Source: an uncultured Actinomycetes bacterium (GTDB taxonomy: Bacteria; Actinomycetota; Actinomycetes; Nanopelagicales; Nanopelagicaceae). Taken from it: a stretch of DNA of 50,360 nucleotides. The notes beneath the pieces are model-generated. The model saw only the letters and a program-made list of their open reading frames with translations, was not told where the DNA came from and ran no database searches. Position numbers and translations under genes: made by a program. Within the stretch, counting starts at the first letter, position 1, and each line of letters begins with the position of its first letter. Positions 16,585-27,048 of this stretch are shown here, piece after piece. Location of the stretch: positions 1-50,360 of the forward strand of contig CAIVOW010000080.1 in assembly GCA_903907665.1 (NCBI GenBank). Direction: 5' to 3'.

Positions 16585-17094
16585 CTAGAGAATTCTCAGC
16601 ATTCGGGTATTCCCCAGGGTATTTGGCTTAACGCTCTCCAAGTCCAGGAATTCAGCCACACCGGCATCGTAGGAGAGGAGAAGTTGCTGGTAGACCTCTG
16701 GTGAGACAGGTGTTCCTTCAATTACCTCAAAGCCGTGCTTGGCAAAAAACTCAGTTTGAAAAGTTAGACAGAATATTCTCTCAACACCTAAGGCCCTAGC
16801 TTTTTCAACGATAGCTTCGATGATCTGGTGGCCAATTCCTGACTTATGCAGCTTTTCAATCACTGCAACTGTACGCACCTCAGCCAAATCTTCCCAAAGA
16901 ATATGAAGTGCTCCACAGCCGACAACTTCATCAGCATCTCCATCAGAATCTATAGCAACGACGAATTCTTGAACGCTTTCGAAAAGAGTAACTGTCTCTT
17001 TCTCGAGCATCCGGCCGGGAGCAGCATACGTATCAATGATTTTACGGATTTGTGCTACATCACTTGTCCGCGCAGGTCGAATAATTACTGACAT
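16585..17094 (-). CDS. argA: ArgA-type N-acetylglutamate synthase (GNAT)
   Basis: 169 aa single GNAT domain. IRPARTSDVAQIRKIIDTYA, the acetyl-CoA-binding segment VAVIEKLHKSGIGHQIIEAIVEKA (about 78-100) and FAKHGFEVIEG near the end are the pattern of the short actinobacterial amino-acid N-acetyltransferase that acts as N-acetylglutamate synthase (Mycobacterium Rv2747 type), the first step of arginine synthesis. It has no amino-acid-kinase domain, unlike E. coli ArgA. Sits 7 bases after lysS and probably in its operon. Specificity is inferred from family likeness; another amino acid acetyltransferase is possible. Confidence 0.8.
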   Translation of the reverse strand: MSVIIRPARTSDVAQIRKIIDTYAAPGRMLEKETVTLFESVQEFVVAIDSDGDADEVVGCGALHILWEDLAEVRTVAVIEKLHKSGIGHQIIEAIVEKARALGVERIFCLTFQTEFFAKHGFEVIEGTPVSPEVYQQLLLSYDAGVAEFLDLESVKPNTLGNTRMLRIL

Positions 17095-17101
17095 TGGAAA
17101 A

Positions 17102-18598
17102 TTAGTTCTCTTCCGGCTTTACAAGTGGAAAGAGAATTGTTTCGCGAATTCCAAGTCCAGTAAGAGCCATGAGTAAACGATCAACGCCCATTCCCATTCC
17201 TCCCATAGGGGGCATGGCATATTCCATAGCGCGTAAGAAATCTTCGTCTAGTTGCATTGCTTCCAAATCACCCTTGGCGCCAAGGGATGATTGCTCAACA
17301 AGTCGTTCACGTTGAATGACAGGATCAATCAACTCTGAATACCCTGTTGCTAATTCAAATCCTTGAATATAGAGATCCCACTTCTCTACTAACCCTTCGA
17401 TTTCGCGGTGTCCGCGAACAAGCGGAGAAGTATCGACTGGGAAGCCGCGTACGAAAATCGGTTCAATCAGTTGGCCTTCTGTGACGTGCTCAAATATTTC
17501 TTCGGCAAGCTTTCCAGTAATCCATTTCGGATCGATTTTCATTCCTAATTTTGTAGCAATCTTTTTTAACTCATCCAATGAAGTTTGTGGTGTTACCTTT
17601 TCACCAACTCCATCTGAAATAAGATCGTACAAATTTGCTTCGCGCCACGTACCACCTAAATCAAATTGTGTACCATCATGGTGAGTAACTAAGTGCGTAC
17701 CGTAAACAGCCATTGCTGCTTCTTGTACTAATCCTCTAGTGAGTTCGGCCATTGTGTTCCAATCGCCATAAGCTTCATAACTTTCAATCATCGCAAATTC
17801 AGGTGAGTGACTTGAATCTGCACCTTCATTTCTAAAGTTACGATTAATCTCAAATACGCGTTCAATTCCACCAACAACACAGCGTTTTAAAAATAGTTCA
17901 GGGGCAATACGCAGAAAGAGATCCATATCGTAAGCATTGCTGAAAGTTTTGAAAGGTCGGGCTGCTGCTCCGCCATGCATTACTTGAAGCATGGGGGTTT
18001 CAACTTCGATGTAATCACGTGAGTTATAAGATTCGCGTAATTGGCGCATTACAGCTGGGCGAAGGCGGGCATTAGCACGCGCTTCCGGCCGCACGATCAA
18101 ATCTACATAACGCATACGTACGCGAGTTTCCTCAGAGAGAGGCTTATGTTCGACGGGAAGTGGACGAAGTGACTTGGCTGCCATTTGATAAGAGTTGGCA
18201 AGGATTGAGAGTTCCCCGCGCTTTGAGGTAATTACCTCGCCCGTTACCGAAACAATATCTCCTAAATCAATTTCAGATTTCCACAAATCAAGCTGCTCTT
18301 GTCCTACTTTGTCGAGTGAGAGCATCGCTTGTAACTCAGTTCCATCTCCTTCGCGCAATGTTGCAAAACAGAGTTTGCCAGTATCGCGCTTAAATATGAC
18401 TCGACCCGAAACGCTTTCAATAATTCCAGTCGCGACATCGATTTCTAAACCGGTATGACGGGCTCGAATTTGCGCGAGTGTAGCCGTGCGGGCGACAGCA
18501 ACTGGGTATGCCTCATCTCCACGCGCAACAATCGCTGCTCGCTTTTCACGTCGAATGCGAAGTTGTTCAGGTAAATCGTCTTCTGGAACTTGGTTCAT
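17102..18598 (-). CDS. lysS: Lysyl-tRNA synthetase, class II
   Basis: 498 aa, full length. Charges tRNA-Lys. The N-terminal OB-fold anticodon-binding domain (about 50-150; [20 protein letters not shown]) precedes the class II core with motif 2 [18 protein letters not shown] and motif 3 [17 protein letters not shown] close to the C-terminus. First residues [23 protein letters not shown] are typical. Lies 31 bases after coaX in the same direction. Mycobacteria encode lsr2 between lysS and clpC; here that place holds only the argA-like gene. Confidence 0.98.
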   Translation of the reverse strand: MNQVPEDDLPEQLRIRREKRAAIVARGDEAYPVAVARTATLAQIRARHTGLEIDVATGIIESVSGRVIFKRDTGKLCFATLREGDGTELQAMLSLDKVGQEQLDLWKSEIDLGDIVSVTGEVITSKRGELSILANSYQMAAKSLRPLPVEHKPLSEETRVRMRYVDLIVRPEARANARLRPAVMRQLRESYNSRDYIEVETPMLQVMHGGAAARPFKTFSNAYDMDLFLRIAPELFLKRCVVGGIERVFEINRNFRNEGADSSHSPEFAMIESYEAYGDWNTMAELTRGLVQEAAMAVYGTHLVTHHDGTQFDLGGTWREANLYDLISDGVGEKVTPQTSLDELKKIATKLGMKIDPKWITGKLAEEIFEHVTEGQLIEPIFVRGFPVDTSPLVRGHREIEGLVEKWDLYIQGFELATGYSELIDPVIQRERLVEQSSLGAKGDLEAMQLDEDFLRAMEYAMPPMGGMGMGVDRLLMALTGLGIRETILFPLVKPEEN

Positions 18599-18629
18599 AG
18601 TGGCGAAACTCTACCGCGTGAAGTAGTGC

Positions 18630-19406
18630 CTAGTTATTACGCTCATGAATTAAACGCAGTCCAATTAGCGTTAAATCAGGTTCATGAAAGTCAATCGAGT
18701 CGGCAACCCCTATAACTAACGGGGCTAATCCGCCCGTGGCAATAACTGTGACCTCCCCAGAATCTGGATAAAGCAGATCAAGCTCATCGATAATGCGAGC
18801 CACCAGACCATCCACTTGTCCTGCAAATCCGTAAATAGTCCCAGATTGAAGCGCTTCCACAGTATTTTTACCTATTACTGATTTTGGTTTAACTAACTCT
18901 ACTTTTCGAAGTTGGGCAGCTCTGGCAGCAAGTGCATCAACAGAAATTTCTATTCCAGGCGCGAGTGCGCCACCTAAAAATTCTCCCTTAGGTGAAACAA
19001 CATCGAGATTTGTTGATGTACCAAAATCAACGACGATGCAGGGACCATCCTCGCCAAAGAGAGTATGAGCGGCAAGGGTATTAACAATACGATCGGCGCC
19101 AATCTCTTTAGGATTATCAACAAGAAGTGGAACTCCAGTCTTTACTCCAGGTTCGATAATTGTGGTTTTAATATCAGCGAAGTAGCGCGTAATCATCGAA
19201 CGAAGTTCGCGAAGTGAAGCAGGAACAGTTGAGCAAACCGAAAGTCCTGTTACCTCGAAGCCTTCGATCAGTGAGCGATACTGTAGCCATAGCTCATCTG
19301 CTGTATCGCGGGGATCTGTTTTAACTCTCCACGAATGAACTAATTTTTCGTTCTCAAATACTCCAAGAACTGTATTTGTATTTCCTACATCGATTGTTAA
19401 TAACAT
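18630..19406 (-). CDS. coaX: Type III pantothenate kinase
   Basis: 258 aa. Phosphorylates pantothenate, the first committed step of CoA synthesis. ASKHA-fold signatures: DVGNTNTVLG (residues 6-15, phosphate 1), GADRIVNTLAAH, VDFGTSTNLDVV (phosphate 2; the usual form is DFGTAT), and GGALAPGIEISVDALAARAAQL. Follows nadC by 3 bases. Belongs functionally with panC four genes upstream. Confidence 0.95.
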   Translation of the reverse strand: MLLTIDVGNTNTVLGVFENEKLVHSWRVKTDPRDTADELWLQYRSLIEGFEVTGLSVCSTVPASLRELRSMITRYFADIKTTIIEPGVKTGVPLLVDNPKEIGADRIVNTLAAHTLFGEDGPCIVVDFGTSTNLDVVSPKGEFLGGALAPGIEISVDALAARAAQLRKVELVKPKSVIGKNTVEALQSGTIYGFAGQVDGLVARIIDELDLLYPDSGEVTVIATGGLAPLVIGVADSIDFHEPDLTLIGLRLIHERNN

Positions 19407-19409
19407 TAT

Positions 19410-20291
19410 TTAGTCCTTCCGACTCTTGAAATCTAAACCAATATCCATCACTGGAGCAGAATGAGTGAGCGCTCCAACGGCAAGAAAATCCACTCCGCAG
19501 GATGCATAAGCTTTCGCATTTTCAATTGTGAGTCCGCCTGAGGCCTCCAACTTAGTTTTTCCTGCAGCAATCGACACCGCTGCGCGAACCTGCTCTAATG
19601 ACATATTGTCGAGTAGAACTAGATCTGCGCCTGCTGCGATAACTTCTTTTAACTGTTCCAAGGTATCAACCTCAACTTCTAAGGCAACATGTGGGTACTT
19701 GGCGCGAACAGCATTGAAAGCTTGGGTAACTCCCCCGGCTGCAGCGATGTGGTTATCTTTGATGAGAGCTGCATCAGAGAGCGACATGCGATGATTTTCA
19801 CCACCGCCCATTCGAACTGCGAACTTCTCTAGTTCGCGAAGAAGCGGAGTTGTTTTTCGAGTATCGCGAATTTTTGCAGTAGTCATCGCAACTTCAGCTA
19901 CCCAGCGGTGCGTAAGGGAAGCTATACCTGAAAGGCGGCCTAGAAAATTAAGTGCAGTTCGTTCAGCCAGAAGTAGCTTTTGAGTATTTCCAGAGACTCG
20001 TAAGATGACTTGTCCCTCTTCAACGTGGGCGCCATCTTTGGCCAATATCGAATATTCGGTAACGCTGCAAACTTCTAATACGGCCGCAGCTACTAATACT
20101 CCAGCGATATATCCGGACTTTCGTGCACGAAATTCTGCAACACTATTTTGATCAGGCGGAATGGTTGAATCTGAGGTGAGGTCAACTCCGCCAGCTAAAT
20201 CTTCGGCAATCGTTCTACGTGCCAGATCTTCGATGAGCTGTGGATCAAGGTCGAGTTCAATCAAGCTTTGCGATAACTGTTCACTTAACAT
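19410..20291 (-). CDS. nadC: Quinolinate phosphoribosyltransferase (decarboxylating)
   Basis: 293 aa. Converts quinolinate and PRPP to nicotinate mononucleotide in NAD synthesis. Substrate-binding residues are visible in RDTRKTTP and RMGGGENHRMSLSDAALIKDNH; EVEVDTLEQL, LLDNMS and EASGGL are standard barrel motifs. Its ATG overlaps the nadB stop (TAATG), so it is translationally coupled. nadA is not in this window. Confidence 0.96.
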   Translation of the reverse strand: MLSEQLSQSLIELDLDPQLIEDLARRTIAEDLAGGVDLTSDSTIPPDQNSVAEFRARKSGYIAGVLVAAAVLEVCSVTEYSILAKDGAHVEEGQVILRVSGNTQKLLLAERTALNFLGRLSGIASLTHRWVAEVAMTTAKIRDTRKTTPLLRELEKFAVRMGGGENHRMSLSDAALIKDNHIAAAGGVTQAFNAVRAKYPHVALEVEVDTLEQLKEVIAAGADLVLLDNMSLEQVRAAVSIAAGKTKLEASGGLTIENAKAYASCGVDFLAVGALTHSAPVMDIGLDFKSRKD

Positions 20292-21907
20292 TAATTTTTA
20301 ACCTCTATCTCGGTAGTGGTCCATATTCCATCGACGCCAAAGCGTTGAACGATTCTCTTCTTCCAAGAATCTGATGTTTCGGCAAAGTCACTTCGCCAAT
20401 GTGAGCCGCGACTTTCTTGACGGGTAAGGGCGCTTCGAACGATTGCAACTGCCAGTAAGTAAAGATTTGAAACTTCCCAAGCTTCAATACAAGGCTGTGT
20501 CGAGCGGCGCTTGCCAAGTAATTCAAGTTGAGCAAGAGTTTGATTAAGAGAAGCAGCTGATCGTAAAACTCCAGCGCCTTCAGTCATTGAAAGCTGCAGC
20601 GATAAGCGAACTGCAGGATCTACGAGCAAAGTTTCCTCCTGGCGCCTAACTGGAGTTCCTTGGGCAGGAAGATTCTTTAAAATATCTTCAGCAATTGCTG
20701 CTCCGAACACAAGCCCTTCTAGAAGTGAATTAGATGCCAACCTATTTGCGCCATGTGCGCCAGTGCACGCGGTTTCACCACACGCATAAAGACCAGAAAC
20801 AGTTGTGCGCCCATGTAAATCAACAAGTACTCCACCCGATGCATAATGAGAAGCCGGAGCAACTGGAATAAGTTGAACACGAGGGTCAATTCCATTTTCT
20901 ACACATGATTGAAAAATTGTTGGAAACCGCTCAGGAAAATCGTGCACATGAGTTGCATCAAGCCACATATGTGGAATATTCGCTATTTTCATCTGATTAA
21001 AAATTTCTTTTGCCACAATGTCACGAGGTGCAAGCTCGGCTAGTTCGTGTTTGCCAAGCATAAAACGCTCACCTTTATGGTTTAGAAGTAGCGCGCCTTC
21101 ACCACGAACAGCTTCACTAATTAATGGCTGCTGACCTTCTTGACCTTGTGGATTGTCGCGCCACAGCACTGTTGGGTGAAATTGAATGAATTCAACGTCC
21201 GCAACTGCGGCCCCAGCTCGCAAAGCCATCGCAACTCCATCACCCGTTGAAACTGATGGATTAGTGGTTTGGGAATAGACCTGTCCGAGTCCACCAGTTG
21301 CAATAACCACAGCTCGAGCCAGTGCTTGCCCTACGCCATCACGACTTCCTTCTCCGATTACGTGAACGCTAACTCCGCAAACTCGACCTGTTTCGTCCTG
21401 CAATGCATCGATAACAAGGGCGTGCTCGATTACTTCAATGCCGTGATCTTCATTTACTGCAGCAAGTAGAGCGCGCGAAACTTCGGCACCTGTTGCATCG
21501 CCACCAGCATGCAATATTCGGTTTCGGTGGTGTCCACCTTCACGAGTTAAATCAATTTCTCCTGATGAAGACTTATCGAAGATCGCGCCTCGAGCTATTA
21601 ATTTACGGACTGCTTCTGGCCCTTGAGTCACAAGAATATCGACTGCATCCACATCACAAAGTCCAGCACCTGCAATTAACGTATCTGATTTATGTTGATC
21701 TGGAGAATCTCCTGGCCCTAGCGCGGCAGCAATTCCGCCTTGTGCCCACTTTGTAGAACCTTCATCAATATTTGCTTTTGTTACTAATAAAACAGATAAG
21801 TTTGCTGCTCGAAGATTAAGCGCTGTTGTTAATCCTGCTACGCCAGATCCGATAACAATGACATCGGCTTGTACAGTCCATCCAGGACTTGCTGCGAGGA
21901 GTTTCAT
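20291..21907 (-). CDS. nadB: L-aspartate oxidase
   Basis: 538 aa FAD enzyme that oxidises aspartate to iminoaspartate for quinolinate synthesis. FAD site VIGSGVAGLTTALNL (20-34), GSTKWAQGGIAAAL, the active-site region REGGHHRNRILHAGGDATG, and ASHYASGGVLVDLHGRT followed by YACGETACTGAHGANRLASNS are all intact. Its ATG overlaps the panC stop (ATGA). The pair nadB-nadC sits inside the panC/coaX block. Confidence 0.97.
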   Translation of the reverse strand: MKLLAASPGWTVQADVIVIGSGVAGLTTALNLRAANLSVLLVTKANIDEGSTKWAQGGIAAALGPGDSPDQHKSDTLIAGAGLCDVDAVDILVTQGPEAVRKLIARGAIFDKSSSGEIDLTREGGHHRNRILHAGGDATGAEVSRALLAAVNEDHGIEVIEHALVIDALQDETGRVCGVSVHVIGEGSRDGVGQALARAVVIATGGLGQVYSQTTNPSVSTGDGVAMALRAGAAVADVEFIQFHPTVLWRDNPQGQEGQQPLISEAVRGEGALLLNHKGERFMLGKHELAELAPRDIVAKEIFNQMKIANIPHMWLDATHVHDFPERFPTIFQSCVENGIDPRVQLIPVAPASHYASGGVLVDLHGRTTVSGLYACGETACTGAHGANRLASNSLLEGLVFGAAIAEDILKNLPAQGTPVRRQEETLLVDPAVRLSLQLSMTEGAGVLRSAASLNQTLAQLELLGKRRSTQPCIEAWEVSNLYLLAVAIVRSALTRQESRGSHWRSDFAETSDSWKKRIVQRFGVDGIWTTTEIEVKN

Positions 21908-22683
21908 ATCATTACCTGCGTTTGCATTTGCATATTATCTAGCAAACGAACTCCATTTACCCAACCAGCAACTAGAGCGCGGGCTCTCTTTGATCCTGTT
22001 GCTGGAGCAAAGCTTTCCTCATTAATAATTTCAGCGTAGTCGACCGTAAAATTTGGCTCCGAAGAGAGAACATCATGTAATCGATCGCGCGCAGTTTCAA
22101 CAGACCTCTCATGGGTTGCCTGACGAAGAGCGCGCGAAATGACAAGCGCTACTTTCCGATCCTCCTTATTGAGGCGAACATTGCGAGATGAGAGTGCAAG
22201 GCCATCTAGATCTCTAATAATTGGAGCGGCGATAACTTCGATAGGGAGCTTCATCTCTTTTACCCATTTGCGAATAATGAAGAGTTGTTGAAAATCCTTC
22301 TCTCCAAAAATCGCCCAGGTTGGTTGAACGTGCTTAAAAAGGCGATCTACAACAGTTAAGACACCGTCAAAATGCCCGTTTCGATTTGCACCTTCATAAA
22401 GTTCTCCGATTACTCCAGCACTAATTGGACTTACTTCATCTGGGTAAATCTCAGCAGTGGTTGGAGTCCAAATTTCGGTTGCACCAGCGCTTTGGGCTTT
22501 AAGAGTGTCACCTTCAACATCGCGAGGATAGTTTTCTAAATCTGCTGGGCTTTCAAACTGAAGTGGGTTCACAAAGACACTCACTACAACATCTGATGAA
22601 TATTGCTTTGCAATCTGGATGAGGGATAAATGCCCATCGTGAAGCGCGCCCATGGTTGGGACGAAAGCTTTCTGATTACTCAT
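21904..22683 (-). CDS. panC: Pantothenate synthetase (pantoate-beta-alanine ligase)
   Basis: 259 aa. Joins pantoate and beta-alanine with ATP. PTMGALHDGHLSLI (9-22, HIGH-like), FGEKDFQQLFIIRKWV and SSRNVRLN are the family signatures. Slightly short (usual 280) because the N-terminus begins almost at the PTMGALH motif. Start at ATG 22683 with GGAG just upstream. The usual partner panD is not next to it; beta-alanine must come from elsewhere in the genome. Confidence 0.95.
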   Translation of the reverse strand: MSNQKAFVPTMGALHDGHLSLIQIAKQYSSDVVVSVFVNPLQFESPADLENYPRDVEGDTLKAQSAGATEIWTPTTAEIYPDEVSPISAGVIGELYEGANRNGHFDGVLTVVDRLFKHVQPTWAIFGEKDFQQLFIIRKWVKEMKLPIEVIAAPIIRDLDGLALSSRNVRLNKEDRKVALVISRALRQATHERSVETARDRLHDVLSSEPNFTVDYAEIINEESFAPATGSKRARALVAGWVNGVRLLDNMQMQTQVMI

Positions 22684-22726
22684 TTACTGCTCCAGTCCTT
22701 CCAGGTACCGGGCTAATACACGCATG

Positions 22727-23206
22727 CTACTCCTTGGCATCAAGGGCTGCAAAAAGCTCTTTCACCGAACCTTTGCCAATAATTTGTGCCTCAGGTTCTA
22801 TCTCCAACCAAGGTTGCAAGACAAATGCTCTTTCATGGGCTCTTGGGTGCGGAAGTACCAGTAGTTCAGTTTCAATGATGACCGGCATATAACTTGTACT
22901 TGAACTAGTGCTGGCGTTAATTAAATCGAGATCCAGAGTGCGAGCCCCCCATCGAACTTCTCGAGTGCGGCCGGCCTCATTTTCGATTTGTTGCAATTGA
23001 AGAAGTAAATCTTCCGGAGATAAATTGCAGTGAAGAATAGCTACGGCATTCAAATAGTCAGGTTGTTCGGGTCCACCAACTGGATCGGTTTCATAGAAAG
23101 ATGAGGTGGCCTCTACTTCTGCAATCAATGCGATAGAACGTAGTGCGCCTTTTAGATTCTCTAATCTGTCGCCAAGATTAGATCCAAGTGCAACGACATA
23201 CTTCAT
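22727..23206 (-). CDS. folK: 6-hydroxymethyl-7,8-dihydropterin pyrophosphokinase
   Basis: 159 aa. Transfers pyrophosphate to the dihydropterin in folate synthesis. Pterin/ATP motifs: ALGSNLGDRLENL (6-18), ETDPVGGPEQPDYLNAV, the signature RWGARTLDLDLI and LPHPRAHERAFVLQPW. Its ATG overlaps the folB stop (TAATG). 43 bases separate it from panC, the widest gap in this gene run. Confidence 0.96.
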   Translation of the reverse strand: MKYVVALGSNLGDRLENLKGALRSIALIAEVEATSSFYETDPVGGPEQPDYLNAVAILHCNLSPEDLLLQLQQIENEAGRTREVRWGARTLDLDLINASTSSSTSYMPVIIETELLVLPHPRAHERAFVLQPWLEIEPEAQIIGKGSVKELFAALDAKE

Positions 23207-23565
23207 TACCTACGTCGCTCAATCTGAATCGCGATATCGGCTATCGCGACACCTACAGCTGCATCCGGTTTATGAAGTGTTACTAAAACCGACTGTACTT
23301 TCTCGAAATCTTGCAAGATTCTCGCTGCGATTCTTTCAGCAACAGCCTCGATTAAATTGCAAGGTTCACCAACCAACTCTTGATGTGCAACCTGCGCGAT
23401 AAGTGAATAGTCAACTGAATCATTGAGGTTATCACTTGCGCCGGCTGGATATAAATCAACTTCAGCAACTATATCAACGCTAAATTTCTGTCCTTCTTTG
23501 CGCTCATTCTCATACACACCATGGAAAGCAAATCCTGAGATACCAGTTAGAAAAATTCGATCCAT
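23206..23565 (-). CDS. folB: Dihydroneopterin aldolase
   Basis: 119 aa, normal length. Cleaves dihydroneopterin in folate synthesis. Visible: GFAFHGVYENERKEGQKFSVDI (pterin pocket, with the family's Glu in GVYENE), NDSVDYSLIAQVAHQ, and C-terminal KPDAAVGVAIADIAIQI. The start codon follows the folP stop directly. Confidence 0.95.
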   Translation of the reverse strand: MDRIFLTGISGFAFHGVYENERKEGQKFSVDIVAEVDLYPAGASDNLNDSVDYSLIAQVAHQELVGEPCNLIEAVAERIAARILQDFEKVQSVLVTLHKPDAAVGVAIADIAIQIERRR

Positions 23566-24384
23566 TTACTTCTCCAATTTTTCTGCGACCGATATTGCAT
23601 CCTTATGGGCTTTGACGGCATGAGTTCGAACTGCCCATACTTTTTGTCGAGCCAATTCGGTAGTGAGTGCGATAGTTGCTGATTCTCGATCTTCTGGCGA
23701 TGCAGTACCAGTTATCTCACCCAAGAAGCTCTTTCTTGAAACTCCAACAAGTAATGGATAACCAAGAAGCGCAAGGCGATCAATGCTACGCAACAGTTCC
23801 CAGTTATGTTCTGCTCTCTTTGAAAACCCAATTCCTGGATCTAAAATTATTCGCTCTGGATCTACTCCTGCTTTAAGCAGTTCAGTCACTCGCTCTTCTA
23901 GTTCATCGCGAACTTCTCTCACAACATCTTTGTACTCAGCCAAATCCTGCATATCTCGAGAGTGCCCTCTCCAGTGCATCGCGACATATTGTGTGGTGGA
24001 ATTTGTCGATATCAGGTGCGCCATTTTTTTGTCAGCAAGCCCACCACTAACATCGTTAACGATTGTTGCACCTGCACCGATAGCGGCCCTTGCTACTTCA
24101 GAGCGCATCGTATCCACGCTGATTGCAACACCTAATGGTTGTAATTCAGTAATAACAGGGATTACTCGATCAAGTTCAACATCAATCGAAATTCTCTCAG
24201 CACCCGGACGTGTTGATTCACCGCCCACATCAATGATGTCAACGCCTTGCGCAATCATTTCTTTCGCTCGAATAATCGCATCTTCAAAATTAAAATGGCG
24301 ACCACCATCTGCAAATGAGTCAGGAGTTATGTTGAGAATTCCCATTACCAGGGTGGGTTGATGCTCCATGCTTACTTCTTGCAT
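23566..24384 (-). CDS. folP: Dihydropteroate synthase
   Basis: 272 aa TIM barrel, target of sulfonamides. MGILNITPDSFADGGRH, DVGGESTRPGAERI, SVDTMRSEVARAAI, NDVSGG and DPGIGFSKRAEHN are all family signatures. Two possible starts: ATG 24384, overlapping the folE stop (TAATG), or ATG 24369 (MEHQPTLVMG); the overlap favours the first, but the extra five residues are not conserved-looking. Confidence 0.96.
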   Translation of the reverse strand: MQEVSMEHQPTLVMGILNITPDSFADGGRHFNFEDAIIRAKEMIAQGVDIIDVGGESTRPGAERISIDVELDRVIPVITELQPLGVAISVDTMRSEVARAAIGAGATIVNDVSGGLADKKMAHLISTNSTTQYVAMHWRGHSRDMQDLAEYKDVVREVRDELEERVTELLKAGVDPERIILDPGIGFSKRAEHNWELLRSIDRLALLGYPLLVGVSRKSFLGEITGTASPEDRESATIALTTELARQKVWAVRTHAVKAHKDAISVAEKLEK

Positions 24385-25013
24385 TACTTCTTTAGAGTAG
24401 TAATAAGCGCCATAGCTTCAGCTCTTGTCGCAGGGTTTCGCAGATGTCCGCGTACAGCAGATGTGGTTGTTCGGGCTGCGGACTTACGAACTCCACGCAT
24501 CGACATACACAAATGTTCACAATCAATCACAACGATTACGCCTGCGGGTTCTAGTACTTCAACCATGGCATCAGCAATTTGCGTTGTAAGGCGTTCTTGA
24601 ACTTGTGGTCGACGCGAATACATATCAACTAAACGGGCTAACTTTGAAAGACCTGTTATTCGACCACTGGCACCTGGGATATACCCGATATGAGCAACGC
24701 CATGGAACGGGGTTAAGTGATGTTCGCAATGCGAGAAGACCTCTATATCGCGCACGATAACAAGTTCAGAATGTCCAAGATCGAAAGTTGTCGTCAAAAT
24801 ATCTTCAGGACTCTGCCACAGTCCTTCAAAATTCTCTTTCATCGCGCGAGCAACTCGCTTAGGAGTATCTCGCAATCCATCGCGGGTGGGATCTTCACCT
24901 ATTGCTAAGAGCAGCTCTGTCACTGCTCTTTCAACCCGCTCGCCATCAAAAGCAGCTACGGCGCGACCCTCGTGAGGTCCCATCGCAACTGAATTGATGT
25001 CATCGTTATTCAC
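24384..25013 (-). CDS. folE: GTP cyclohydrolase I
   Basis: 209 aa. First step of tetrahydrofolate synthesis: GTP to dihydroneopterin triphosphate. Zinc ligands are in [19 protein letters not shown] and [30 protein letters not shown] is the substrate-pocket helix. The N-terminal extension (about 20 aa) is typical. Overlaps ftsH by 8 bases. Confidence 0.97.
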   Translation of the reverse strand: MNNDDINSVAMGPHEGRAVAAFDGERVERAVTELLLAIGEDPTRDGLRDTPKRVARAMKENFEGLWQSPEDILTTTFDLGHSELVIVRDIEVFSHCEHHLTPFHGVAHIGYIPGASGRITGLSKLARLVDMYSRRPQVQERLTTQIADAMVEVLEPAGVIVVIDCEHLCMSMRGVRKSAARTTTSAVRGHLRNPATRAEAMALITTLKK

Positions 25014-27048
25014 TCTTAGGTGCAGCCTTCTTGCGCGTCTTACGTACTGGCTTTTCAGCGCTGTCTACATCAGCATCTGATGTATTAGATGAGGTGTCGG
25101 ATTTAATTCGTGGAACAACCGGAGGTTTGGTTGAAGGAACACGAAGTGCCGAACCAGTCCAAGCAGGACGTGGCTTTACTTTCCGAACTTTTGCGAAGAT
25201 CTCATCAATTTCATCCTTAAGAAGTGTTTCCTTCTCAAGCAAAATGACTACAAGTTCATCCAGAATTTCGCGATTGACTACAAGTATGTCGTAAGCCTCT
25301 TGATGCGCATTTTGAATCATTGTGCGAATTTCCTCATCAATAATTCCAGCAACTGCTTCAGAGTAGTCACGTTGGTGGCCATAGTCACGCCCTAAGAATG
25401 GCTCAGAATCGCTGGTGCCAAGTTTTATAGCACCTAGCTTCTCAGTCATTCCATATTGAGTAACCATTGCTCGAGCAAGGTTTGTAGCCTTTTCAATATC
25501 ATTTGAAGCGCCTGTAGTTGGATCATGGAAAATTAGTTCTTCCGCGGCGCGACCACCCAATGAATATGCCAGTTGATCTAACATTTCATTTCGAGTTGTT
25601 GCGTAACGATCCTCATCAGGTAGCACCATGGTGTACCCAAGGGCGCGACCTCTTGGCATTATCGTAATTTTATGAACGGGATCAGTATGTGGCAAAGCAT
25701 GCGCAACAAGTGCATGTCCACCTTCATGATACGCAGTAATCAATCGCTCTTGCTCAGTCATTAAGCGGCTCTTGCGCTGAGGACCAGCCATCACACGATC
25801 GATCGCTTCATCTAGCGCTTGAGTTGTAATTATCTTTGCATTTTCGCGAGCAGTTAATAGAGCAGCTTCGTTAAGTACGTTTGCTAAATCAGCACCAGTA
25901 AATCCAGGAGTTCGTTTTGCAAAATCTTCTAGGTTTACAGCCTTTCCTAGCGGCTTACCTTTTGCATGTACCTGAAGAATTGCGGTACGTCCTTTGAGAT
26001 CTGGACGGTCCACGGGAATCTGGCGATCAAAGCGTCCTGGTCGAAGTAGCGCAGGATCTAGTACATCTGGCCGGTTCGTTGCGGCAATCAGAATAACTTG
26101 GCCGTTTGTTTCAAAGCCATCCATTTCCACTAGCAATTGATTTAGCGTTTGTTCACGCTCATCATGTCCACCGCCAAGTCCAGCCCCTCGTTGACGACCG
26201 ACTGCATCGATTTCATCAACGAAGACAATCGCCGGTGCGTTCTCTTTAGCTTGATTAAATAAGTCACGTACGCGCGCAGCGCCAACGCCAACAAACATTT
26301 CAACAAATTCAGATCCCGAGATGGAATAAAAAGGAACATTTGCTTCACCAGCTACAGCTCGCGCAAGTAGAGTTTTACCGGTTCCTGGAGGGCCGTACAG
26401 CAAAATACCCTTCGGAATCTTTGCGCCAATATCTTGATATTTTTGCGGCTCTTTAAGGAAATCTTTTATTTCTTCTAATTCAGCCACCGCTTCATCGGCA
26501 CCAGCTACATCTGCAAAAGTGTTCTTTGGTAACTCTTTATTATGAATTTTGGCGCGAGATTTTCCAAAACTAAAGACTTTATTTCCGCCGCCTGCATTTC
26601 CCATCATCAAAACGAGAAGGAAACCAATGAGGATGAATGGTCCAAAAGTATAAAGAAGTGTCGCTATAAACGAGGTGGTTGCAATCTTTACATTCCACGC
26701 CTTAGGTGGTGGATTGCTCGTCAAAAGTTCAACAATTTGTGGCTCTTGGTTGGCGACATAACTCGCTTCTAAGTGCGATGAACCTTTTACATAATTACCT
26801 GGGAGCAGCACTACCTGAATTTTTTGCTGGCGATCTATGAGTAAGGCAGATTGAACCTTATTCGCAGAAATATCAGCAAGGATCGTAGAGGTATCAACCT
26901 TTACATATGTTGGGCCCGAGTTTGATAGTCGGCCAAAAAATGTTACGACGATGAGACCAATCACGATCCAGAAAAGTGGACCTCGCATTAATTTGCGAAT
27001 TCGACCCTTTGGTAACTTCATCTTATTCAGGGGTTCTTTTTTGCTCAT
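25006..27048 (-). CDS. ftsH: ATP-dependent zinc metalloprotease FtsH
   Basis: 680 aa membrane AAA protease for quality control of membrane proteins. TM1 about 24-41, periplasmic domain about 45-110, TM2 about 118-140. Walker A GPPGTGKT (219-226), Walker [14 protein letters not shown], second region of homology [21 protein letters not shown], zinc site HEGGH (441-445) and the downstream acidic ligand region [16 protein letters not shown]. The C-terminus is a charged, disordered tail with KKAAPK. It overlaps hpt (ATGA) and folE. Confidence 0.98.
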   Translation of the reverse strand: MSKKEPLNKMKLPKGRIRKLMRGPLFWIVIGLIVVTFFGRLSNSGPTYVKVDTSTILADISANKVQSALLIDRQQKIQVVLLPGNYVKGSSHLEASYVANQEPQIVELLTSNPPPKAWNVKIATTSFIATLLYTFGPFILIGFLLVLMMGNAGGGNKVFSFGKSRAKIHNKELPKNTFADVAGADEAVAELEEIKDFLKEPQKYQDIGAKIPKGILLYGPPGTGKTLLARAVAGEANVPFYSISGSEFVEMFVGVGAARVRDLFNQAKENAPAIVFVDEIDAVGRQRGAGLGGGHDEREQTLNQLLVEMDGFETNGQVILIAATNRPDVLDPALLRPGRFDRQIPVDRPDLKGRTAILQVHAKGKPLGKAVNLEDFAKRTPGFTGADLANVLNEAALLTARENAKIITTQALDEAIDRVMAGPQRKSRLMTEQERLITAYHEGGHALVAHALPHTDPVHKITIMPRGRALGYTMVLPDEDRYATTRNEMLDQLAYSLGGRAAEELIFHDPTTGASNDIEKATNLARAMVTQYGMTEKLGAIKLGTSDSEPFLGRDYGHQRDYSEAVAGIIDEEIRTMIQNAHQEAYDILVVNREILDELVVILLEKETLLKDEIDEIFAKVRKVKPRPAWTGSALRVPSTKPPVVPRIKSDTSSNTSDADVDSAEKPVRKTRKKAAPKSE

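Noticed and set aside
23783..24361. 192-aa plus-strand ORF opposite folP
   Set aside because: The folP reading is certain from its pterin and PABA motifs; the antisense ORF is Ser/Ile-rich low-complexity, as expected of a shadow.
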